7,157 bases of DNA from Alphaproteobacteria bacterium (GTDB lineage: Bacteria > Pseudomonadota > Alphaproteobacteria > Rhizobiales > Xanthobacteraceae): the NCBI GenBank assembly GCA_005884855.1, contig VAZS01000019.1, forward strand, positions 1-7,157. The letters run 5' to 3'. Positions 1-5,591 of the stretch are shown one piece after another (the stretch's first letter is position 1; the number at the start of each line of letters is the position of its first letter). The translations under genes and the position numbers were made by a program. Below the pieces are notes generated by a model. It worked only from the letters and a program-made list of their open reading frames with translations, did not search any database and was not told the DNA's origin.

Positions 1-1019
1 AGCGTCGCGCCGGTGACTGGCGCGGCAGGCACAGCCTTGTTGTTGACCACGTTCCCCGTGGCTGTTCCCGTGGTGTTGAAGAAATCATTGCCGGCTTCGA
101 GCGCGGACGCGGCGACCAGAGATGTGTTGGCGAGCTTGCCAATCGCGGTATTGAGCGCCGCCAGAAGGTTGGCGGCCGTAGCGGTCGAGGTTAAGCCGAT
201 GGCAAAGCTTCCGGCTGGCAGCGGCGTTGCGCTCGAGGCAGTCAGCTCAATCGATTCAGTGGTGCCATCCGGCAGTTTGAACGCGTAGCTCACCTTGTCG
301 CCGTCATTGGGATTGGTGGCGCCGAGGTCAACCGAGATGGCGGCCGGCGATCCGGCGGGACCGGTCACGGTTGCGCCGGTCAGCGACGACGAGACGGCGC
401 TTAGTTTCAGCCCGAACGGTGAGGTGGCGACGTCCTCAGACACCTGCACCGACGTCGCGAGCGGCGAATTGATGACCAGGCGCCCGAGGCCGGTGGCGCC
501 GACATCGGCCTGCTTGCGCTCAGAAATGACCTGCTTCAGTCCGGCTTGGGTGGTGTTTCCGTTGAGAATATCTTCGATTGAGGCGACCGATGGCGTATTG
601 ATCGCGCTGCCAGAAAACAAGTAGCGGTCGCCCGCCTGCAAATTGAGGATTCCGAGCATCGAGGAAAGCTGTGAGGTCGCGGTTTGCTGCGCGATGGTCT
701 GCCCGGAACTGTTCAAGGTCTGCAGCGTATTATTGGCGCTGTTGAGAACCGTGTGTCCAATATCGATCATCGATTGCAGCCCGGTATTCGCGATACCGAT
801 GCTGGTATTGATGTTGCTCATGGTATCGCTGAACGCCGAAATATTCGCGAGCTGCCCCCGCGCCGCGATGGCGAATCCCTCGTTCGCCCCCATCCCCGCA
901 TAAGAGGTGGACTTTTTTCCGGTCGTCAGCTGCGACTGCAGCGTGGTCAATGCGTTGTTGAGGTTGAGCAACGACTGATTGAGAATCGTGGAGCCAAACC
1001 CGACACTATTGATTGCCAT
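1..1019 (-). CDS. flgL: Flagellar hook-filament junction protein FlgL (HAP3), C-terminus outside window
   Basis: FlgL forms the second junction ring between hook (via FlgK) and filament and is exported through the flagellar type III apparatus. The reading frame is open from the ATG at 1019 to the window edge, giving 339 residues. Residues 1-140 are a flagellin-like N-terminal helical domain beginning MAINSVGFGST, with heptad-like Leu/Asn-rich helices. GDRYLFSG at residues 130-137 is the hallmark that favours FlgL over flagellin. A Ser/Thr/Ala/Gly-rich variable domain follows, including a beta-rich stretch (about 228-316) with DGDKVSYAF and LPDGTTESIEL. No cysteine is visible. The C-terminal helical domain is not in the window, and the visible part already exceeds the E. 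coli protein (about 317 aa), so this is a long version. The start is 10 nt after the flgK stop, with AGGG (1031-1028) 8 nt upstream overlapping that stop codon, so translation is probably coupled to flgK. An alternative is an atypical flagellin, but order after flgK argues for FlgL. Confidence 0.92.
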   Translation of the reverse strand, partial: MAINSVGFGSTILNQSLLNLNNALTTLQSQLTTGKKSTSYAGMGANEGFAIAARGQLANISAFSDTMSNINTSIGIANTGLQSMIDIGHTVLNSANNTLQTLNSSGQTIAQQTATSQLSSMLGILNLQAGDRYLFSGSAINTPSVASIEDILNGNTTQAGLKQVISERKQADVGATGLGRLVINSPLATSVQVSEDVATSPFGLKLSAVSSSLTGATVTGPAGSPAAISVDLGATNPNDGDKVSYAFKLPDGTTESIELTASSATPLPAGSFAIGLTSTATAANLLAALNTAIGKLANTSLVAASALEAGNDFFNTTGTATGNVVNNKAVPAAPVTGAT

Positions 1020-1029
1020 ATCGATCGCC

Positions 1030-2907
1030 CTACACTTGGATCTGCAACAAGGTGGCCATCATGCTCTGAACCGCGGACATCACGTGAGCATTGGCGGCAG
1101 AGTTAATTCGCAGCGCCAGCATGATTGCCATTTCGTTATCGATGTTGACGCCGGCCACTGATTTGAATTTCTGCTGCAGCGCGTTGACGACGACATCCTG
1201 ACCCTGCTGGAGCTGGGTCGCCGAGGTCGATGCATTGCTCTGCAGGTTGAGGAACTGCTGCATGTAACCCGAGATCGTGCCCTTGAAAGGCGATGCGGCG
1301 GTGCCAAGCCCAGTCTGTGCTGAGTAGGTGAAGGTGCCCGACGTCAACTGCGAAAAAAGAAAGTCCGGGCGCGTAGTGTCGCCGGGATTCGTCGCGGGTG
1401 AAATATTATAGACGGTAAGCTTCGAGGGGTCGGCCAACAACGCGCCATTCACGGTAATACGTCCCGCGAGTCCGGTCTGTTGCGAACGGATCGCGGTAAT
1501 CGAGCCCGTGTACAGGAGCGCGCCGTCGGTAAACACCGGCAACTGAGCAGTTCCGGCCGCAAGCGACGGAACAGTCGCGGTAACAGAGGCAGCGTTGACT
1601 TGCGCCGTAGCGGTGCCGTTGTCGAGGACGCGCAAGGTCGACCCGGCGGGGTTTGAGAATTGCAAATTCGCACTAGTGAACACGTTGTTCAATTGCGCAA
1701 CGATCGAAGCCATTCCGCCGGAGAAGTTGACGCCGATCACCGGATTATTCGGATTTGCTCCGAAATTCGATAGCGGTAGCGCCAGCGGATCGTCAACGCG
1801 CACGACCGTCACTTGGTGCTGGGTGTTGGTCGCCGTGTCCGTATAGGTGAAATTGATCTTGTTCCCCGGCAACACGTTGGAGATGTCGAGGTCGAATCCT
1901 GCCTTGGGTGCGAGAGCGGCAGGCGCGGCGGTGCCGGCCGTGGTTTTGTCCGATAACGCGCTCGCCATCGAGGCCGCCAGTTGATCGATCTGCGTCTGCG
2001 CCTGGACCAAAATCTTGTCGCGCAACGTCACATCGGCTGCGATCTGTCCGGAAGTGATCGAGTTGGTCGCGATCATATCAAGGGAGCCGCCGTTGGCGAA
2101 CTTGATTGAGATCGTACCGGTAAGGGATTTGGTGGGATTGGCATCCCATTGCGAAGCGGCGTTCAGCGTGCCCTGCGAATTGAAAATCAGGGTGGAGGCT
2201 TGGGATCCCACCAGCTCGACTCCATTAGGCGTGTACACCGTGGTCTGGTTGGTGCTGTCGGTGGAGATGCGGATATCCATCAGTTGCGACAGCCTGTCGA
2301 TCGCGCTGTCACGCTGGTCCATCAGCGTTGCTGCCGTGGGATCGGTTATCTTCAATCCCTGTAGCTGCGTGTTGATTTCCGCGATCTGGGCCATCGCGTC
2401 ATTTGCTTGACCGACCGAAATGTTGATGTCCTGTTCGGCGTTGGAACGCAGGGTCTGAATGCCTTCGGTACTTGCATTGAGCTGCTGCGCCAGCGCCTGC
2501 GCCGCCGTCAGCGCCGTAATCTGCGACGATGCGCTGCCCGAGGTTGTCTGCAGAGCTTGCAGCGCTGTCGTGAAATTCGAGTAGGCGTTTTCGAGAGTAC
2601 CGTCTTCTCCCGGCGTGCCATACACGGACTGCAATTGGTTGAGAACGCTTGCGATCTGGTCGGCATAGGCGCCACCCGAGGTTTCGGTTCGCAACTGGTT
2701 CTGGATGAACTGATTGAGCTGGCGGTTGACGCCGACAACATTGACACTTGCACCGAGGTCGCCGGTTAGCGTCTGGACCTGAATGGTGCCTTGGGTAACG
2801 TAGCCGGGCGTTTGCGCGTTGCCGACATTCGACGACACGATCGAAAGCGCTGCCTGGTTCGCACGCAAACCGGCCATCGCAGTGGCTAGAGCAGAACCCA
2901 AACTCAT
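1030..2907 (-). CDS. flgK: Flagellar hook-associated protein FlgK (HAP1)
   Basis: FlgK is the first junction protein, assembling on the finished hook before FlgL and filament. The protein is 625 aa, longer than the E. coli protein (about 547). The N-terminal rod/hook signature is residues 1-36: MSLGSALATAMAGL, then ALSIVSSNVGNAQTPGY, the family motif N(I/V)xNxxTPGY. Residues 80-215 form the long helical FlgK domain with YGTPGEDGTLENAYSNF near 96-112, a typical FlgK segment. A beta-rich variable region with an insert at about 345-445 follows. The C-terminal domain ends VAGVNIDNEMAIMLALR... and helical ...VQSMMATLLQIQV. The usual Q-x-A-Y in the terminal motif is absent here (R600, S603). No cysteine occurs. 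The start is supported by GAGG at 2919-2916, 8 nt before the ATG. It lies 26 nt after the flgE stop and 10 nt before flgL, so the three genes read as one operon. Confidence 0.95.
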   Translation of the reverse strand: MSLGSALATAMAGLRANQAALSIVSSNVGNAQTPGYVTQGTIQVQTLTGDLGASVNVVGVNRQLNQFIQNQLRTETSGGAYADQIASVLNQLQSVYGTPGEDGTLENAYSNFTTALQALQTTSGSASSQITALTAAQALAQQLNASTEGIQTLRSNAEQDINISVGQANDAMAQIAEINTQLQGLKITDPTAATLMDQRDSAIDRLSQLMDIRISTDSTNQTTVYTPNGVELVGSQASTLIFNSQGTLNAASQWDANPTKSLTGTISIKFANGGSLDMIATNSITSGQIAADVTLRDKILVQAQTQIDQLAASMASALSDKTTAGTAAPAALAPKAGFDLDISNVLPGNKINFTYTDTATNTQHQVTVVRVDDPLALPLSNFGANPNNPVIGVNFSGGMASIVAQLNNVFTSANLQFSNPAGSTLRVLDNGTATAQVNAASVTATVPSLAAGTAQLPVFTDGALLYTGSITAIRSQQTGLAGRITVNGALLADPSKLTVYNISPATNPGDTTRPDFLFSQLTSGTFTYSAQTGLGTAASPFKGTISGYMQQFLNLQSNASTSATQLQQGQDVVVNALQQKFKSVAGVNIDNEMAIMLALRINSAANAHVMSAVQSMMATLLQIQV

Positions 2908-2933
2908 GATAGCCGCCTCAGATCAATCCCAAA

Positions 2934-4751
2934 TCAACGCAGCACGTTCAGGAGATCCTGCACCATGCTGTTGGCCGTGGTGATCACCTTGGTATTCGCC
3001 GAATAGGCTTGCTGGGTCACGATGAGCTTCGTGAACTCGTCGGCGATATCGGTGTTGGATCCCTCAAGCGATGAGCCACTGATCTTGCCGGAGGCGCCGA
3101 TAATCGCCGGACCCGATTGATCGGTGACCGCGTAGGCGCCGCCATCGAGGCTCTTGAGATAATTGGTGCCGTTGAAGTGCGAGAGCGTCACCTCAGCGAG
3201 ATCGAGGTTCTGGCCGTTGGAGAACGTGCCGATGACCAGACCACTGTTGCTGATCGCTACCGACTGAAGCTGGCCAGCCGCAAAGCCGTTTTGCGAAATG
3301 GTGTTGATGGTCGCGGAGCCGCCGATAGAGGCAAATTGGGTCAGACCACCCGACCCGACATTGATGGTGATATTGCCAAGCGACTGGCCGCCGACGGTAA
3401 CGTTCGGAACTGCAATCGCCGACCCCGTCGGGCTGGTGAGCGCGCCGCTCGGGCCGAAAGTAAAGGTGGTGCCGACGTTAACCCACTCGGGCTGGATGCC
3501 CGTTGCGGCGGGGTCGGTCTGATAGAAAAGACTCCAGCTGTCCTGATGCCCACCGCCCAGCAAGGCGCTGTCGGTTTTGGCCCATCGCAGTTGCAGGTTG
3601 ACCTGCGTTCCGCTCGCGTTGAACGCTGTTACCGCCCCGCCACTGATGGATTCGTTCTGAAAAACTCCTCCATCGTTGGCGACGACGATGCCGGTGCCGA
3701 CGCCACCTCCGCCGGTGCGTGTTGCCGTTACGGTTGTCGGAAAGCCGAGCGCTCCCCAGCCCCCCGCCGAGCTGGTGATCGACAAGTTTGCCGCCGTGCC
3801 CGTGTGTAGCGTGATCGCGCCGGTTGCGCCGTTGATTGTTGGAGCGACTCCTGTGATGGCGCCGATCTTGGCAAGGAGAGTGCCGACGTTGTCGGTGACG
3901 TCGATTGAATTGCCGACAGTACCGGTATTCACGAATGTGAGCGTCGTGCCGTCAACGACAATGGTGTCGCCTGGAATGAAATTCGTGACGAGCGAGTTGC
4001 TTGGCGATGGCCCCGACAGCAGCGTTGCCGCGGTGATCGGCGCCGATGGTGGTCCCGCCTTGTTCGAGACGGCGCCGCCTGTCACCGTCGCGTCGCCGAA
4101 CGGGACTGCGGGCGTGCCGATCGGCAATGGGTTTTGGGTGAAATCGGCCGGGTTCAAGCCTCCTGCGGCCAGCAGCGAGCCGGCGAGCGCCGTAGTACTT
4201 GCGATCGTCTTCGGGGTGGTCGGAAGATTAGCGGCGTATTGAATGATGCTGGTTGCCTGCGCCGGCACGAAGTTGTTCTGGAACTGGAGAACCTGCGGAA
4301 CGTTGCCGAGCGGGTTTCCGGTCTTGGAGTCGACCGGCACGCCCATCAAATAGTAGCCCGCGCCATTGACGAGATTGCCGTTGGCGTTGACCTGAAAATC
4401 GCCGCGCCGGGTGTAGTCGGTGACGCCGGTAAAGACCGGTACGTTATCGACGGTGCCGGTTGCTTTTTGCACCGAAAAGAACCCGTCGCCGTTGATGGCC
4501 ATATAGGTGGCGACGCCTGCTGCCGAGACAGTGCCCTGCGAGGAAATGGTGGCGCGCGCAAACGCGGTCACCGATCCCGCAACCTGCCGGTCCGGTGTGG
4601 TTGCCTCCGGGACAAGATCGACGAAGCTGGTGCCTATGCCCTTGTAAGCGGTGGTCTGCGCGTTGGCGATGTTGCCGGAGATGTTCTGGAGCGCAAAGGA
4701 CTGCGCCTGCAAACCCGCCACCGAAGTATTGAGAGCATCGAAGATACCCAT
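2934..4751 (-). CDS. flgE: Flagellar hook protein FlgE
   Basis: FlgE polymerises into the hook, the universal joint between basal body and filament. From the chosen ATG the protein is 605 aa, much longer than the E. coli FlgE (about 402). Residues 1-38 are the rod/hook N-terminal domain (MGIFDALNTSVAGLQAQS, NISGNIANAQTTAYKG). Residues 75-130 include MAINGDGFFSV and YTRRGDFQVNANGNLVNGAGYYLMG, the conserved FlgE/F/G core. About 180-350 is an extra Ala/Thr/Gly-rich insert that contains a beta-rich module at 259-336. The C-terminal domain (about 560-605) is intact: GSNTDIADEF and TQQAYSANTKVI, ending DLLNVLR. No cysteine is present. The frame is open 24 codons further upstream to 4823, but the start at 4751 is preferred because the rod motif begins there, GGAG lies 8 nt before it, and the longer start would fall inside the -12 box of the predicted promoter. 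It heads the flgE-flgK-flgL order. Confidence 0.96.
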   Translation of the reverse strand: MGIFDALNTSVAGLQAQSFALQNISGNIANAQTTAYKGIGTSFVDLVPEATTPDRQVAGSVTAFARATISSQGTVSAAGVATYMAINGDGFFSVQKATGTVDNVPVFTGVTDYTRRGDFQVNANGNLVNGAGYYLMGVPVDSKTGNPLGNVPQVLQFQNNFVPAQATSIIQYAANLPTTPKTIASTTALAGSLLAAGGLNPADFTQNPLPIGTPAVPFGDATVTGGAVSNKAGPPSAPITAATLLSGPSPSNSLVTNFIPGDTIVVDGTTLTFVNTGTVGNSIDVTDNVGTLLAKIGAITGVAPTINGATGAITLHTGTAANLSITSSAGGWGALGFPTTVTATRTGGGGVGTGIVVANDGGVFQNESISGGAVTAFNASGTQVNLQLRWAKTDSALLGGGHQDSWSLFYQTDPAATGIQPEWVNVGTTFTFGPSGALTSPTGSAIAVPNVTVGGQSLGNITINVGSGGLTQFASIGGSATINTISQNGFAAGQLQSVAISNSGLVIGTFSNGQNLDLAEVTLSHFNGTNYLKSLDGGAYAVTDQSGPAIIGASGKISGSSLEGSNTDIADEFTKLIVTQQAYSANTKVITTANSMVQDLLNVLR

Positions 4752-4759
4752 AACATCGT

Positions 4760-4763
4760 CTCC
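4760..4763 (-). promoter_or_regulatory. Shine-Dalgarno site fixing the flgE start
   Basis: On the minus strand GGAG is followed by an 8-nt spacer (ACGATGTT) and the ATG at 4751. No comparable site precedes the upstream in-frame ATG at 4823. This decides the short start for flgE. Confidence 0.8.
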
Positions 4764-4819
4764 AATTCGATCCGGCGGCCGGCCAATATGCAAAGTGGCC
4801 GCAATCGAAGGAGTCTGTC

Positions 4820-4834
4820 GCAAGCACTATGCCA
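4820..4834 (-). promoter_or_regulatory. Candidate sigma-54 (RpoN) -24/-12 promoter of flgE
   Basis: The minus strand reads TGGCATAGTGCTTGC. It matches the consensus TGGCACG-N4-TTGC at the invariant GG and GC with exact spacing (10 nt between them) and at 9 of the 11 specified bases; only the sixth and seventh positions differ. Transcription would begin near 4808, giving a leader of about 57 nt before flgE. Enhancer-dependent sigma-54 control of hook genes is established in Caulobacter, so the position makes biological sense. A GANTC site (4811-4815) lies between the -12 box and the predicted start. The element is seen; its activity is inferred. Confidence 0.65.
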
Positions 4835-4870
4835 TATTGAAAGATGTATGTGTTTCAACGGCTTAAATGA
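4835..4870. promoter_or_regulatory. AT-rich linker upstream of the flgE sigma-54 element
   Basis: Only 11 of 36 bases are G or C, against GC-rich surroundings. It sits between the terminator/repeat block and the -24 box, where sigma-54 promoters often carry a bend or an IHF site that loops the activator to the polymerase. I do not see a clean IHF consensus, so only the composition is claimed. Confidence 0.4.
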
Positions 4871-4897
4871 AAATGCCCCGGTCCAAAGACCGGGGCA
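4865..4897 (-). terminator. Rho-independent terminator of msrB
   Basis: On the minus strand a perfect 10-bp stem (TGCCCCGGTC pairing with GACCGGGGCA, positions 4897-4888 and 4883-4874) closes a 4-nt loop and is followed by TTTTCATTT (4873-4865). It begins 36 nt after the msrB stop codon. It should insulate the flgE promoter from msrB transcription. Confidence 0.88.
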
Positions 4898-4926
4898 CAA
4901 TTGCCGGGCCGGCAACAATTGCCGGG
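4897..4926. repeat. Tandem 12-bp repeats with overlapping palindromes, possible activator sites for flgE
   Basis: ACAATTGCCGGG occurs at 4897-4908 and again at 4915-4926, an 18-bp period. The half-sites TTGCCGG (4901-4907), CCGGCAA (4909-4915) and TTGCCGG (4919-4925) alternate, so the middle copy can pair with either neighbour: 4909-4925 makes a 7-bp stem with a 3-nt loop. The block lies about 90-120 bp upstream of the predicted flgE transcription start, the usual distance for a sigma-54 enhancer. FlbD ftr sites in Caulobacter are GC-rich sequences at about this distance, and my memory is that they contain a similar core. It could instead be an accessory part of the msrB terminator. Confidence 0.5.
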
Positions 4927-4933
4927 GCTAGCT

Positions 4934-5434
4934 TCAGCTCGCTGACGGCGCTGCCGGTCGAAACACCAGCGCAAAGCCATCAATGCAGTAGCGTAGCCCG
5001 GTCGGCTTCGGCCCATCATCGAAGACGTGACCGAGATGGCCACCGCAGCGGCGGCAGTGGACTTCGGTCCGCAGCATTCCGAAAGCACGGTCTTCCGTCT
5101 TGCCGACGGCGTTTTCAAGCGGTTGATAGAAACTCGGCCAACCAGTGCCGCTCTCGAATTTGGTCTCGGAGGAAAACAGCGGCAGGTCGCAACCGGCGCA
5201 GGCAAAGACGCCCTTGCGATGTTCCTTGAGCAGCGGACTCGAACCGGGGCGCTCGGTGCCTTGTTTGCGCAGAATTTCGTACTGCTGGGGCGTCAGCTGC
5301 GCGCGCCATTCCGCGTCGGTCTTTTCGATCTCGAACTTCTCGGCGGCTTCCGCCGGGGAAGCGCGCAGCCAGCGGAAGGCTGCAAGCCCGAGCAGACTGG
5401 CCGCGGACGCAAGCAGGATACGGCGGTCGATCAT
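4934..5434 (-). CDS. msrB: Peptide-methionine (R)-S-oxide reductase MsrB, probably exported
   Basis: MsrB reduces methionine-R-sulfoxide in oxidised proteins back to methionine. The protein is 166 aa. Residues 1-31 look like a Tat-type leader: [10 protein letters not shown] with the Arg pair at 4-5, a hydrophobic stretch SLLGLAAF, and a plausible cleavage after AEAA. The SelR/MsrB domain fills about 35-160. Zinc ligands are two CxxC pairs, C79-C82 (CAGC) and C127-C130 (CRRC). GTGWPSFY at 96-103 and [12 protein letters not shown] at 131-142 are family motifs, and C150 in RYCIDG is the catalytic Cys. The usual resolving-Cys position in SGTGW carries Thr, as in E. coli MsrB, so no second redox Cys is available. 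The start at 5434 is chosen because GGAG (5444-5441) lies 6 nt upstream and the leader then begins with the twin arginine; the frame extends 13 codons further to 5473. It is transcribed in the same direction as flgE but has its own terminator, so it is not clearly part of the flagellar operon. No MsrA is fused or adjacent. Confidence 0.96.
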   Translation of the reverse strand: MIDRRILLASAASLLGLAAFRWLRASPAEAAEKFEIEKTDAEWRAQLTPQQYEILRKQGTERPGSSPLLKEHRKGVFACAGCDLPLFSSETKFESGTGWPSFYQPLENAVGKTEDRAFGMLRTEVHCRRCGGHLGHVFDDGPKPTGLRYCIDGFALVFRPAAPSAS

Positions 5435-5440
5435 AATGGT

Positions 5441-5444
5441 CTCC
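5441..5444 (-). promoter_or_regulatory. Shine-Dalgarno site fixing the msrB start
   Basis: GGAG on the minus strand, 6-nt spacer (ACCATT), then ATG at 5434. It supports the 166-residue form with an N-terminal twin-arginine leader over the form starting at 5473. Confidence 0.75.
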
Positions 5445-5533
5445 GTGTAAAGCGAGAAAGAACAGCTCGCCAAACAGATACGGGGGTCAAGCGGGGAAGT
5501 TACACCGATTCAGCCGGAACCTGCTCACTTTCT

Positions 5534-5549
5534 TGCGAGAATCGTGCCG
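5534..5549 (-). promoter_or_regulatory. Weak candidate sigma-54 element upstream of msrB
   Basis: The minus strand reads CGGCACGATTCTCGCA. GG and GC have the exact sigma-54 spacing and GGCACG matches consensus; the mismatches are C for the first T and C for the second T of TTGC. A start near 5523 would leave a leader of about 88 nt. A GANTC site (5539-5543) lies inside it. Such matches arise by chance in GC-rich DNA and no obvious enhancer repeat is seen upstream, so this is tentative. Confidence 0.3.
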
Positions 5550-5561
5550 CCGCACACAGAA

Positions 5562-5580
5562 CGCGAGGTTTTTTCTCGCG
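5562..5580. other. Short stem-loop downstream of the FAD oxidoreductase gene
   Basis: CGCGAG and CTCGCG form a perfect 6-bp stem around a 7-nt loop. On the minus strand, the direction of the upstream gene, the loop is AAAAAAC and no T-tract follows, so it is not a standard intrinsic terminator. It starts 11 nt after the stop codon of the oxidoreductase gene and might act as a weak 3' end or with Rho. Confidence 0.35.
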
Positions 5581-5591
5581 CCTCCTGCTCG

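Noticed and set aside
1030..1146. flgK as a pseudogene because of its odd C-terminal motif
   Set aside because: The frame is intact, the terminal helix continues normally to VQSMMATLLQIQV, and the stop is properly spaced from flgL.
4752..4823. Longer flgE start at 4823, adding 24 residues
   Set aside because: It would begin inside the -12 promoter box, has no Shine-Dalgarno site, and adds residues ahead of the canonical MGIFDALNTS start.
4852..4866. Possible CtrA site (TTAA-N7-TTAA) upstream of flgE
   Set aside because: One TTAA half-site is present on the minus strand, but seven bases later the sequence is AAAC, so the second half fails.
3117..4931. Long open frames on the plus strand opposite flgE (3117-3809, 3676-4242, 4134-4931)
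   Set aside because: They lie antisense to a gene with clear hook-protein domains at both ends. GC-rich codon bias commonly leaves such antisense frames open, and their translations show no recognisable domain.
5462..5490. Housekeeping promoter for msrB starting from TTGACC on the minus strand
   Set aside because: The -35 matches 5 of 6 bases, but at 16-18 nt spacing no -10 resembling TATAAT is found (AGCTGT at 17).
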